A DNA stretch of 64,000 bases from CAISIP01 sp965278985 (GCA_965278985.1 OZ257131.1:248001-312000), one strand, 5' to 3'. Numbered from the stretch's first letter, positions 43,444-51,888 are shown. Made by a program: numbers and translations. Notes: generated by a model from the sequence alone, not told the origin.

Positions 43444-45201
43444 TCAGTGGGTGGTCAAAGGGTTGACGGCCATGTCCTCCCGATTCGCTTGCAGGGAAGA
43501 GGACCGCGCTGCGGGCAATGCGTCAGGGGCCGCCATCGCCATGGGAGGGACGACGATGTCGTCGGCCGCCAGCGCACGCATGCGCACGCAGTTGTCGCAG
43601 CAGCCGCAGCCCTCGGCCGGCGCCTCGCCCTGCAGCTGCGCGAGCAGCGCCTTCCAGCGGCAGGCGCCGCTCTCCGCATAGGCCACCACCGCCTCCAGCT
43701 TGCGCTGCTGCTCGGCGTGGCGCAGTGTCTCGGTCTGCAGCAGCTCTGGCAGCGGCTTCCGGCCGCGTGCAGTCGTTCTGGCGGGCAGCCAGCCCGGTGT
43801 GCCGTCCTCCGTGCGGCCCTTGCGGCAATGGCCTGCCTGGAACAAAAGGGCCAGCACGGCCGCAGCCTTGCCACGTGGCAGCCCGGCGCGTGCCTGCACC
43901 TCGGCCAGGCCCACGGCGGTGGAAGCGTCCTTGCCGCCCCGGGCATCGCCAGCGCCCGCGGGCGCCACGGCCTCCAACACGCGCTGCAGCTCCTGCAGCA
44001 GGGGTGGCGGCGCGCCCAGGAAGAACTGCTGCACCACGCGGTCCTTGCGCAGGTACAGCAGCACACAGCGTGCGGGCTGGCCGTCGCGCCCTGCGCGGCC
44101 TGCCTCCTGGTAATAGGCATCGAGGCTGCTCGGCAACTGGTAGTGGATGACGAAACGCACGTCCGCCTTGTCGATGCCCATGCCGAAGGCGTTGGTGGCC
44201 ACCATGATGCGCGTGTGGCCGGCCATGAAGGCTTCCTGCGCCTGCGTGCGCTCGGCCGCGCGCAACTTGCCGTGGTACAGCCCCACGGACAGGCCTTGCG
44301 CCTTCAGCATCGCATGGACTTCTTCCGCTGCGCGCACCGTGGCGGTGTAGACGATGCCGGGCTCTTCACAGCCTTGCAGGATCGCGCGCAAGCGCTGCGG
44401 CTTGTCCTCGGCTTCGGTGACCACCTCCACGCCGAAGCGCAGGTTGGGCCGCCAGGCGCCCGCATCGAGGATTCCGCTGGTGGGGATGCGCAGCTGCCGC
44501 GCAATCTCGGCTGCCGTATCGGGCGGTGCCGTGGCCGTCAGCGCCAGCACGGGCGGGTTGCCCAGTGCCTTCAGCGCCGGGCCGATCTCCAGGAATGCGG
44601 GGCGGAAGTCATGGCCCCAGGCAGAGATGCAGTGCGCCTCGTCCACCACCGCGAGGGAGACCGTCTGTGTGCGCAGCAGCGCCTGGAAGTCAGGGTCGAG
44701 CAGCCGCTCGGGTGTCACCAGCACGATGCGTGCGTGGCCGCCGGCCAGCGCGGCCTCTGCCGCGGCGGTTGCCTGCGCATCGAGGCTGCTGTTGAACTCC
44801 AGCGCGGCGAGCCCGTGCGCGCGCAGCTTGTCGCACTGGTCCTTCATCAGCGCGATCAGCGGCGAGACGACCAGCGTCACGCCGGGCAGCAGCAGCGCCG
44901 GCAGCTGGTAACACAGCGACTTGCCGGCGCCCGTGGGCATGATGGCCAGCGTGGACTGGCCGGACAACACGCGTTGGACCACTTCCTGCTGGCTGGGACG
45001 CAGGGCGTCGAGTCCGAACACCGAATGCAGCAGGCGGGTGAGCTGGCGGCGGGTTTTCAGGGGGAGGGCCGATGTGTCGGTAGGAGCCCGGCGTGCCCCG
45101 GGCGCTGTCGCCTGGCTGGCAAGCCTTGTGTGCGCGCTCTGTCCATGGCGCTGGTTCCCTGTCTTTCGCGCCGGCGACGGCGTTCCATCCTTGATTGGCA
45201 T
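43444..45201 (-). CDS. recQ: RecQ-family ATP-dependent DNA helicase
   Basis: 585 residues. The helicase core has Walker A MPTGAGKSLCYQLPALLL, the DEAH box VVDEAHCISAWGHDFRP, TATAPP and motif VI QEAGRAGRDG. The zinc-binding RQC region ends CGCCDNCVRM. The usual HRDC domain is missing and the tail is short, so it is smaller than E. coli RecQ. It has an N-terminal basic extension of about 45 residues before LTRLLHSVFGLDALRPSQ. Acts in recombination and repair of stalled forks (known of the family). Confidence 0.9.
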   Translation of the reverse strand: MPIKDGTPSPARKTGNQRHGQSAHTRLASQATAPGARRAPTDTSALPLKTRRQLTRLLHSVFGLDALRPSQQEVVQRVLSGQSTLAIMPTGAGKSLCYQLPALLLPGVTLVVSPLIALMKDQCDKLRAHGLAALEFNSSLDAQATAAAEAALAGGHARIVLVTPERLLDPDFQALLRTQTVSLAVVDEAHCISAWGHDFRPAFLEIGPALKALGNPPVLALTATAPPDTAAEIARQLRIPTSGILDAGAWRPNLRFGVEVVTEAEDKPQRLRAILQGCEEPGIVYTATVRAAEEVHAMLKAQGLSVGLYHGKLRAAERTQAQEAFMAGHTRIMVATNAFGMGIDKADVRFVIHYQLPSSLDAYYQEAGRAGRDGQPARCVLLYLRKDRVVQQFFLGAPPPLLQELQRVLEAVAPAGAGDARGGKDASTAVGLAEVQARAGLPRGKAAAVLALLFQAGHCRKGRTEDGTPGWLPARTTARGRKPLPELLQTETLRHAEQQRKLEAVVAYAESGACRWKALLAQLQGEAPAEGCGCCDNCVRMRALAADDIVVPPMAMAAPDALPAARSSSLQANREDMAVNPLTTH

Positions 45202-45374
45202 GCGATGCTCTCCACTGTGCAGCCTGTAGCGTCGCCCAAACCGCGTCCAGTCCACGTAGGAGCACATCCCCTGATCGGTCGGACAGTGGCGTGGGCATCG
45301 GTCGGCCCCGCACCACGCAGGCGGCGAGGTGGGACGCGCCAAGGTGCCGTTGCTGCAATGGCCGCAGGCACGCA

Positions 45375-45408
45375 GGAAGCGCCTATCGGGCGATCGGGCG
45401 TCGCTTCC
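45375..45408 (-). terminator. Hairpin downstream of the flavin monooxygenase gene
   Basis: GGAAGCG (45375-45381) pairs with CGCTTCC (45402-45408), with additional GCC/GGC pairing inside. It lies 24 bp beyond the minus-strand monooxygenase stop at 45432. The rest of the 230-bp gap to recQ (45202-45431) shows no gene. Confidence 0.45.
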
Positions 45409-45431
45409 TCCATCAGGCCACAGGCCACAGG

Positions 45432-46625
45432 TCAGGGAAGGGCCCGCATGCCGTCCAGCGTCTGGTAGAAGGCGTCCACCTGCGCCTGCGCCCCGGTCCG
45501 CATCGCCAGCATCCGCTCGCCGAAATTCCCCTCTCCCTCCTGTGCGCCCGCTTCCCCCACGCGCCGTGACGCATCCTGCACGAAGCGGCACGTGGGATAT
45601 CGCTTGTCGCTGAAGCCGCGCAGCATCGCCTCCACGCCGTCGCCTTGCGCCAGCATGCGCGCCAGGCAGTCCGCCAGCACCACGCCGTCTTCCACCGCCA
45701 TCGCGCCACCCTGGCCCATGAAGGGGGTGGACGCATGCGCCGCGTCACCAATGAGCACGGTGCGGCCCACGTGCCACGGCAGGGGCAGCACCACCTCCTC
45801 GACGGCCGTGTAGAGCACTTCGGACTCCGGGCCCAGCGTGTCGAGGAACTGCCGCACAGGCGCGCCGAAGTCGGTGAAACGTTCCCGCATCAGCCGGGGC
45901 CAGTCGTCGCGCGGGTACCAGGCGCCGGCCGGCTCGGCGACGGTGCCGAAGAGGTAGAGCCGGTCGCGGCTGATGGGCATGATGCCCAGGCGCTTGCCGG
46001 GCGCCATCATCATGATCTTGTCGCCGAGGTCCGCGGGGCGGGGGTGCACGCTGCGCCAGACGCCCAGGCCGGAGTAGCGCGGCGGGATGCCGCCGAACAA
46101 CCGGTCACGCAGCTGCGAGCGGATGCCGTCGGCGGCGACGACGAGGTCGTAGGCGGACCGGGTGCCATCGGACAACGTGGCCTGCGCGGGCGTGTCCGCA
46201 TCGCCGGGCTGCAGGTCGCTGACGGTGGTGTCGAGCCGGATGTCGATGCCCTGGCCACGCAGCCGGTCGGCCAGCACGCGGTGCATCTCGGCGCGCTTGA
46301 TGCCGAGGATGGCGGGCACTTCAGCTTCGGCGGTGCGGCCCGGCGGATAGAAGGTGTCGACGATGGGTGCGCCGGCCGCGTCGAGGTAGATGTTGCGGCC
46401 CTGGGGAATGGCGAAGCCGGCGTCCAGGATCGCGGGCAATACACCCAGCCGGTCGAAACATGCGAGGCCGTTGCCGTACACGAAGATGCCGGAGCTCTGG
46501 AAGCGCCACTCGGCCTGCTTCTCGATGAGGGTCACGCGCGCGCCGCGGTGGGCCAGTGCGATGGCGGCGCTGCAGCCGGCGATGCCGGCGCCTACGACGA
46601 GCACGGAGGGAGAGAGGGAAGTCAT
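45432..46625 (-). CDS. FAD-dependent aromatic-hydroxylase-type monooxygenase
   Basis: 397 residues with an N-terminal dinucleotide fold (VLVVGAGIAGCSAAIALAHRG), the mid motif DLVVAADGIRSQLRD (DG fingerprint) and the FAD motif VLIGDAAHASTPFMGQGGAMAVEDGVVLADCL. This set defines single-component flavin hydroxylases of the PHBH/UbiH/salicylate type. Substrate unknown. The remnant AraC gene upstream on the same strand may once have regulated it. Confidence 0.88.
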   Translation of the reverse strand: MTSLSPSVLVVGAGIAGCSAAIALAHRGARVTLIEKQAEWRFQSSGIFVYGNGLACFDRLGVLPAILDAGFAIPQGRNIYLDAAGAPIVDTFYPPGRTAEAEVPAILGIKRAEMHRVLADRLRGQGIDIRLDTTVSDLQPGDADTPAQATLSDGTRSAYDLVVAADGIRSQLRDRLFGGIPPRYSGLGVWRSVHPRPADLGDKIMMMAPGKRLGIMPISRDRLYLFGTVAEPAGAWYPRDDWPRLMRERFTDFGAPVRQFLDTLGPESEVLYTAVEEVVLPLPWHVGRTVLIGDAAHASTPFMGQGGAMAVEDGVVLADCLARMLAQGDGVEAMLRGFSDKRYPTCRFVQDASRRVGEAGAQEGEGNFGERMLAMRTGAQAQVDAFYQTLDGMRALP

Positions 46626-46888
46626 CGGTGGTCTCCTGAGGATTCAGAGTCGGGTGCGCATGGACCACAGCTCCGGAAAGAAGCGGTGCCAGCGTTGTTG
46701 CTGCCGACGATGGCCTGCACCAGGGACAGTTCGAGGGCCGGGTTGCGGACTTGGGGGATGGCGCGTTGGCGGGCGGTGGGCATGGGCTGTCCTGGCAGGG
46801 GGATGCTTCGATTCTCGGAATCGGGTCTGCGTTGCACCACCACCGGCACGCCGGATTTGGGTACCACGCGTCCGGACGCGGTGCGGCC
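46626..46888. other. Gap between the monooxygenase and the AraC remnant
   Basis: 263 bp with no gene that I can support. A minus-strand frame (46622-46867) contains MPTARQRAIPQVRNPALELSLVQAIVGSNNAG and then loses coherence, while another frame continues FFPELWSMRTRL and stops. This may be a frame-disrupted short gene or the end of a deleted one. Confidence 0.3.
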
Positions 46889-47091
46889 TCAGCGTGTGGC
46901 CGCGTGGCGCCGCATCCAGGCCGCGGGTGTCTCTCCGGCCCAGCGCGCGAAGGCGCGCCCTCGACGCCGCGCGACTGCAGTGCCCAGGGCGCATGCAGCG
47001 CGAAACGTGCCGTCACCGCGCGCTCGGCGCGGAAGGTGGCGAGCACGCCGCTCAGGGCGTCGTGGGATGGTGGTGCGGACGGGGCGGGCAC
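46889..47091 (-). pseudogene. Internally deleted AraC-family regulator (cupin_6 type)
   Basis: On the minus strand the start region encodes HDALSGVLATFRAERAVTARFALHAPWALQSRGVEGAP, the opening of cupin_6 AraC regulators; compare LTQVLLGLRLDGVEYGRCVLHTPWAL in the intact gene at 58116. A frame change near 46955 leads directly into RAFARWAGETPAAWMRRHAATR and a stop, the normal end of the AraC HTH domain. The intervening roughly 250 codons are missing, consistent with one internal deletion. Confidence 0.65.
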
Positions 47092-47319
47092 GGCGCAGGC
47101 ATTGTGCCGTGGCGGGGGGCGCGTGCCGCAGGGCCTGCTGCGCCAGCGCGACCCTTCACGCGCCGCACGGCCAGGCAACCCCGGGCCGCGCCCGCGATGC
47201 CGGCCGGCCATGGGACCCATGGGGGATGCGGTGCCCGGCGGGCCTGTACAGTCGGGAGCCACCACACGGAGACAACAAGGCGGCAACGGCAGCACAGGCC
47301 GGCCGTCCCGCCCGCGCCC

Positions 47320-48264
47320 ATGCCCTCATCCATCACCCCAGGCGCCCCGTCCCATGCGGCTGCGCCGCAGGCCCCCACATCCCTCACCGTCCAGCAGCAG
47401 GCCCGACGCGCCGTTCCCTGGATCGGCGGCTGGCTCGCACTGATGCTGCTGGTCACCATCGCCGGCCGCCAGGCCACGCGCGAGCTCGATGTGTTCCAGA
47501 TCATGCTGATGCGCTCGCTGATGGGGCTGGTGCTGTTGTGGCCGCTGGTCCATGCCGCCGGTGGCCTGCGTGTGCTGCGCACCCAACGGCTCGGCGGCCA
47601 TGTGCTGCGCAATGTCGCGCACTATGCGGCGCAGTACGCGTGGTTCGTGGCGCTCACGATGATTCCGCTGGCGCAGCTGGTGGCCATCGAGTTCACGATG
47701 CCGATCTGGACCGTGCTGATGGCCGCGCTGTTCCTGGGCGAGCGTCTGCACCGCTGGAAACTCATCGCCGTGCTGCTGGGCGTGGCAGGCGTGGTGATGA
47801 TCGTGCGGCCCAGCACCAGCGTGGCCCTGAGCCCGGGGCAGGCCTACGCGCTGATGGCAGCGGTGGGTTTCGCGGTGTCGGTGATCTTCGTGAAGTCGCT
47901 CACCCGCACCGACCAGGCCGTGACCGTCATGTTCTGGATGCTGGTGGTGCAGTCGGTGCTGGGGCTGTGGCCCGCGCTGGCCGTGTGGCGCTGGCCTTCG
48001 GCGGAGGCCTGGGGCTGGGTGGTGCTGGTGGCCATCGGTGGCACCTTCTCGCACTACTGCATGGCGCGCGCGATGCGCTTTGCCGATGCCACGGTGGTGG
48101 TGCCCATGGACTTCCTGCGCGTGCCGCTCACGGCCATGGCGGGCTGGCTCATCTATGCCGAGCGCATGGACCTGCTGATGGTGCTGGGCACGGGGCTGAT
48201 CCTGGCGGGCAATGCGCTGAACCTGATGCGGGTGCCGGCGCGGAAGGCTGAGAGCGCCCGCTGA
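47320..48264 (+). CDS. DMT-superfamily (EamA/RhaT-type) transporter
   Basis: 314 residues with ten hydrophobic segments arranged as two five-helix EamA repeats (for example IGGWLALMLLVTIAGRQATRELD..., AQLVAIEFTMPIWTVLMAALFLGERL, VVVPMDFLRVPLTAMAGWLIYAERM). Such proteins export metabolites or amino acids. It is divergent from the AraC remnant, the usual position of its regulator. The long open frame upstream of 47320 is an antisense artefact. Confidence 0.87.
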   Translation: MPSSITPGAPSHAAAPQAPTSLTVQQQARRAVPWIGGWLALMLLVTIAGRQATRELDVFQIMLMRSLMGLVLLWPLVHAAGGLRVLRTQRLGGHVLRNVAHYAAQYAWFVALTMIPLAQLVAIEFTMPIWTVLMAALFLGERLHRWKLIAVLLGVAGVVMIVRPSTSVALSPGQAYALMAAVGFAVSVIFVKSLTRTDQAVTVMFWMLVVQSVLGLWPALAVWRWPSAEAWGWVVLVAIGGTFSHYCMARAMRFADATVVVPMDFLRVPLTAMAGWLIYAERMDLLMVLGTGLILAGNALNLMRVPARKAESAR

Positions 48265-48314
48265 GCAGGCTGCTGCGCTGCAGTCCGCGCAGGCGTCGCG
48301 CGGGCGACCCCTGC

Positions 48315-48330
48315 TGGCACACACCTTGCA
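48315..48330 (+). promoter_or_regulatory. Sigma54 (-24/-12) promoter of the aminohydrolase gene
   Basis: TGGCACACACCTTGCA. GG is at 48316-48317, followed by ten bases and GC at 48328-48329, with a start predicted near 48341, 25 nt before the TTG codon. The match to the RpoN consensus is close. No NtrC-like dyad is evident in the 70 bp upstream. Confidence 0.82.
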
Positions 48331-48365
48331 GAACTGTTGCGAGCTTGTTGCCAAGGAGAAACCGC

Positions 48366-49847
48366 TTGATCGACGTCCTCGTCCTCGCACGATTGATCGT
48401 GACCATGAACCCGCTGCAGCGCACCGTCGAGGATGGCGCCATGGCCATCCACGACGGATGCATCGTGGCCATCGGCCCGCGCCAGGACATCCAGGCTGCT
48501 TACCCCGAAGCGCGGCGCACGGTGGGCGGCCCGGATTTCGTGGCCATGCCGGGTTTCGTGGACGGCCACTCGCATGCCGGCCACGGCCTCGTGCGCACCT
48601 TGGGGGCGGATGACTTTCCCGCCTGGCGCGCGGCCTGCCGCAGCATCTACATGGACGGTGCGCCGCTGGCGTTCTGGCAGGCCGATGCGCAGCTGTCGGC
48701 CCTGGAGCGCATCAAGGCCGGCGTGACCACGGCAGTGGCTTACCTGGGCGGCGGCGACGAGAACAACCGCTCGGACAGCACCGACGTGGCCACCGTCTAT
48801 GCCGCGGGCTACACCGCCATCGGCGGTCGGCTGGTGGTGGGCGTGGGGCCCACGCGGCCGCCGTATCCGCGCAGCTACACCTGGTTCGAGGGCGACACGC
48901 CGGTCCAGCGTGTGGTGTCCTTCGCCGAGCAGCGCGCCACCTGCGAGCGGCTGCTGGCCGAGTTGCCTTCCGAACGCGTGCGTGTGGCGCTGACCACGCC
49001 CACGGTCAACCCCGAGATCCACGCTGGCGAACACTTCGAGGAACTGTGCGAAGTGGCGCGCAGCATGAAGGCACTGGCGCGCGCGCACGGTGCCGTGCTG
49101 ATGATGGACGGCCAACGCGCCGGCACGGTCGCCTTCGCGAAGGAGCTAGGGCTGCTGGATGCACAGACCTTGCTGTCGCATGCGCTGGACATCACGCCCG
49201 ATGAGATCGCGATCGTGGTCGAGTCCGGCGCCACCGTGGCCAACAATCCGCTGTCCAACAGCGCGGTCTGGGGCCATTGCCCGGTGCCCGAGCTGCTGGC
49301 CGCCGGCGCGAAGGTGATCGTGAGCTCCGACGGCCTGGCGCCCGACTGCGGCGCCGACATGTTCCGCGTGATGCGGGCCTGCGGGCACTCGCACCGCATG
49401 CTGCGGCGCGACCCGCACCTGCTGCCGCCCGGCCGCCTGCTGCGAATGACCACGCTGGAGCCCGCGCAGTTCTTCGGCACGGGGGCCGAAGTGGGCTCGC
49501 TGGAGGTGGGCAAGAGTGCGGACATCGCCCTCATCGACCTGCGCAAGCCCCACCTGGCGCCGGGCACCATGCCGCTGTACCAGATCGCCTACAACGCCAC
49601 GGGCCAGGACGTGGACACCGTGCTGGTGGCGGGCCAGGTGGTGATGCAGGGGCGCCACGTCGAGACCATCGACGAGCCCGCCGTGCTGGCGCGTGCCCGC
49701 TTCGAGGCCGAACGCATGCTGGAGCGCACGGGCCTGTCCCACCTGCTGGCCACGCCCGAGAGCTTCTGGGAGGATCGGTACGACAGGCCGGCTTACTTCG
49801 GGCCGCATGGGGGCGGGCAGCGGGTGGTTGCGGCGACGGCGGGCTGA
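48366..49847 (+). CDS. Divergent ATZ/TRZ-type aminohydrolase (amidohydrolase superfamily)
   Basis: 493 residues. TTG 48366 is chosen because AAGGAG (48353-48358) sits 7 bp upstream and it restores the family start MIDVLVLARLIVTM. Metal-site residues are H68 and H70 (GFVDGHSHAG), H272 (LLSHALDITPDEIAIV) and D322 (IVSSDGLAPD). Where deaminases of this family have a third metal His and catalytic Glu (HxxE), the sequence reads MMDGQ at residues 246-250, so both appear replaced. Relatives deaminate or hydrolyse N-heterocycles. It is the only gene behind the promoter at 48315 and converges with the Pot-like operon. Confidence 0.8.
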   Translation: MIDVLVLARLIVTMNPLQRTVEDGAMAIHDGCIVAIGPRQDIQAAYPEARRTVGGPDFVAMPGFVDGHSHAGHGLVRTLGADDFPAWRAACRSIYMDGAPLAFWQADAQLSALERIKAGVTTAVAYLGGGDENNRSDSTDVATVYAAGYTAIGGRLVVGVGPTRPPYPRSYTWFEGDTPVQRVVSFAEQRATCERLLAELPSERVRVALTTPTVNPEIHAGEHFEELCEVARSMKALARAHGAVLMMDGQRAGTVAFAKELGLLDAQTLLSHALDITPDEIAIVVESGATVANNPLSNSAVWGHCPVPELLAAGAKVIVSSDGLAPDCGADMFRVMRACGHSHRMLRRDPHLLPPGRLLRMTTLEPAQFFGTGAEVGSLEVGKSADIALIDLRKPHLAPGTMPLYQIAYNATGQDVDTVLVAGQVVMQGRHVETIDEPAVLARARFEAERMLERTGLSHLLATPESFWEDRYDRPAYFGPHGGGQRVVAATAG

Positions 49848-49903
49848 GCGGTCGGACTCGGTGAAGTGCGCTTTGCATCAACTTCGTTGCCAGTGTTCCG
49901 CGA

Positions 49904-49970
49904 AATTACCGCTCGGTAATTGGCAGCGCTCGGCATATCCAAATGCCGAGCCAACTTCCCGAGCGGTAAT
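49904..49970. terminator. Nested hairpins between convergent nitrogen genes
   Basis: AATTACCG-CT-CGGTAATT (49904-49921) is one palindrome. GCTCGGCAT-N6-ATGCCGAGC (49928-49951) is a second. GAGCGGTAAT (49961-49970) is the exact reverse complement of ATTACCGCTC at 49905-49914. ATTACCG can thus pair locally or with the distal arm, enclosing the middle stem. The region is AT-richer than its surroundings. It is probably a bidirectional terminator, and a switch-like fold is possible. Confidence 0.55.
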
Positions 49971-50018
49971 GTATGTGCCGCACCTTCACCCCGTATATCC
50001 TGAAGCGTCAAATACCGC

Positions 50019-50768
50019 TCACACCGCCTCGCGGAACAACGAGCCCCAGTCCGTTGCCGCAGCCTCGGTATCCACACCCGCCAGCTTCAACGCGTGCCAC
50101 ACGCCCAGCGCCGTGGAGTCGTAGACGGGGATGCCCAGCTCCGCCTCCAGCGTTGCCGCCATCACGGCCGCGGGGAAGTTGGTGCACAGGCAGAGGATGG
50201 CCTGGGGCTTGGCCTGCGCAACCTCGCGCGCCATGGTGGCGATCCGTTCCAGCGCGATGCTGGCGTAGGACAGGTTGTCGCTTAGGCCCGCGTGCGCATC
50301 GGCGACACATTCGTAGCCTTCACCCGCAAGGCATTTCAAAGTCTTTGCGTGGCCTGCGTCGGAATACGGGGTGACCACCGCCACGCGCCGGATGCCGCGG
50401 GCCTTCAGCAACAGGTCCAGGCCGATGATGGAGGTGGTGGTGCGGATGCCGGTCTCCTTCTCGATTTCGGAGGCCAGAGCGCGGTCGTGTGCGAAGCCGA
50501 TGCCCGAGCCTTTGCTGCCGTTCCACACCAGTACATCGGGCCTGGCATGGGCCAGCAGCTTGGCTGCAGCGATCAGCCCCTCCGTCGCATAGGCATCGGG
50601 CGAGGGGTCGCTGGTGCCGAAGACCGGCGTGCGCGAGAAATGTGCCGACACCTGTGGCAGGTGGCGCAACACGCCCAGCGTGATGCGCTCCACCACCGTG
50701 TTGCCCGAGGGCGTGATGGTGCCGATGAAATGGCGGTGGCCTTGAAACCACTGGGCGGCAACGTTCAT
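50019..50768 (-). CDS. Asp/Glu-racemase-fold enzyme with a single active-site cysteine (AMDase/maleate-isomerase-like)
   Basis: 249 residues. The pattern GTITPSGNTVVERITL, TPYSDAGHAKTLKCL, CLCTNFPAAVMAATLEAELGIPVYDSTALGVWHAL fits the maleate isomerase/arylmalonate decarboxylase group. The second catalytic cysteine is present (Cys195 in CTNFPA). The first is absent: the loop reads VWNGSKGSGIG (81-91), where racemases and isomerases have a Cys. Arylmalonate decarboxylase has the same one-Cys layout, so a lyase or decarboxylase role is more likely than racemisation (inference). The start overlaps the deacetylase stop (ATGA). Confidence 0.78.
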   Translation of the reverse strand: MNVAAQWFQGHRHFIGTITPSGNTVVERITLGVLRHLPQVSAHFSRTPVFGTSDPSPDAYATEGLIAAAKLLAHARPDVLVWNGSKGSGIGFAHDRALASEIEKETGIRTTTSIIGLDLLLKARGIRRVAVVTPYSDAGHAKTLKCLAGEGYECVADAHAGLSDNLSYASIALERIATMAREVAQAKPQAILCLCTNFPAAVMAATLEAELGIPVYDSTALGVWHALKLAGVDTEAAATDWGSLFREAV

Positions 50769-51715
50769 GAAGGCGTTTCTCCGGGGATGAATGGGGTTGC
50801 GGGCGTCCACGGCGGCAAGCCGTTGGCGGCGCGCCAGGCATGCGCGATCTGGTCGCGCCGCGCGAACCAGACCCCCGCATGGCGCTGGGCATGGGCCAGG
50901 AATTTCTCCAGCCCGGCGATGCGCGCCGGCTTGCCGATGATGCGCAGGTGCAGGCCGATGGACAACATGCGCGGCACCGTCTTGCTTTCCTTCAGCAGGC
51001 GGTCGAAGGCGGCGATGCAGTAGTGGGCGAAGTCGTTGGCCTGCACGAAGCCGCCGCCAGGGCCGAAGCGCATGTCGTTGGTGTCGAAGGCGTAGGGCAG
51101 CACCACATGTTGGCGGCCGTGGACGTCGACCGCATAGGGCAGGTCGTCGTTGTAGGCGTTGGAGTCGTAGAGGAAGCCGCCTTGCTCGACCAGCAGGCGG
51201 CGGGTGTTGAGCGAGGTGGCCGAACGGGTATGCCAGCCCACCGGGGGTGTTCCCGCCGCCGCACCGAGTGCCTCGACCGTGGCGACGATGATGGCGCGCT
51301 CCTGTGCCTCTTCCATGCCCACATGCGACTCCCAGCGCCAGCCATGGGCCGCGATCTCATGGCCGTCGGCCACGGCCTCCTGCGCGAGCCAGGGCGACAG
51401 TGCGATGGCGCGCCCATTGCAACTCAGCGTCGCGGGGACGTGGTAATCCTTCAACACCCCGCGCAACCGGGGCCAGCCGGCGCGCGTGCCGTATTCGAAG
51501 TGCGACTCCATGCACAGGTCGCGGTGGCCGTCCACACGCTGAACGGCTTCGTAGACAAATTCGTTGGCCTCGTCGCCCATGCCGATGGACAGCTCGGCGC
51601 CTTCCTCGACGTTGACGACCACCGACACGGCCAGGTGTTTGCCGTCCGGCCAGCTGTCGAAGGAGGCGCCGCCGGCGTGGCCCTTGAAGTCGCGGTCGTG
51701 GTGTGGCAGTTGCAT
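50765..51715 (-). CDS. PuuE-like (allantoinase-type) polysaccharide deacetylase family hydrolase
   Basis: 316 residues. The NodB-like fold carries the PuuE hallmarks: EFVYEAVQRVDGHRD, ESHFEYGTRAGWPRL, HEIAAHGWRWESH, VGWHTRSATSLNTRRLLVEQGGFLYDSNAYNDDLPY and MLSIGLHLRIIGKPARI. PuuE proteins open the hydantoin ring of allantoin. The family also contains enzymes with other cyclic amide substrates, so ring hydrolysis of a nitrogen heterocycle is a reasonable proposal. It is coupled to the downstream racemase-fold gene and separated from the transporter genes by a repeat-bearing 218-bp gap. Confidence 0.82.
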   Translation of the reverse strand: MQLPHHDRDFKGHAGGASFDSWPDGKHLAVSVVVNVEEGAELSIGMGDEANEFVYEAVQRVDGHRDLCMESHFEYGTRAGWPRLRGVLKDYHVPATLSCNGRAIALSPWLAQEAVADGHEIAAHGWRWESHVGMEEAQERAIIVATVEALGAAAGTPPVGWHTRSATSLNTRRLLVEQGGFLYDSNAYNDDLPYAVDVHGRQHVVLPYAFDTNDMRFGPGGGFVQANDFAHYCIAAFDRLLKESKTVPRMLSIGLHLRIIGKPARIAGLEKFLAHAQRHAGVWFARRDQIAHAWRAANGLPPWTPATPFIPGETPS

Positions 51716-51752
51716 GGGCGTGTCAGTGCGTCGATAGCCGACGAGCGAAGAC

Positions 51753-51888
51753 GGGGTCGGATCCCGATTCGGGACGATGGTGTTGCCGGAGCCCGATTTC
51801 GGACCACGCTACCCGCGCCGGAGGTGCTGCTGTCCTGAATCGGTATCCGACCCCATTTGATCCGACCCCCTTCGATCCGGCGTCTTCT
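51753..51888. repeat. REP-like inverted repeat with a 15-bp tandem array
   Basis: GGGGTCGGATCCCGATTC (51753-51770) and GAATCGGTATCCGACCCC (51837-51854) are inverted repeats matching at 17 of 18 bases. From 51844 a 15-bp unit (TATCCGACCCCATTT, GATCCGACCCCCTTC, GATCCGGCGTCTTCT) recurs three times with decay. The left arm also contains the palindrome CCCGATTCGGG. The element lies inside an operon, between the permease and deacetylase genes, and looks like a degraded REP/MITE insertion. Confidence 0.6.

Noticed and set aside
46622..46867. Minus-strand frame of 81 codons between the monooxygenase and the AraC remnant
   Set aside because: It loses coherence after about 45 residues, with a better continuation in another frame. 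It is noted as possible debris but not called as a gene.
51844..51888. Short tandem array considered as a CRISPR-like repeat
   Set aside because: The unit is only 15 bp, units abut without spacers, copies decay, and no cas genes are present.
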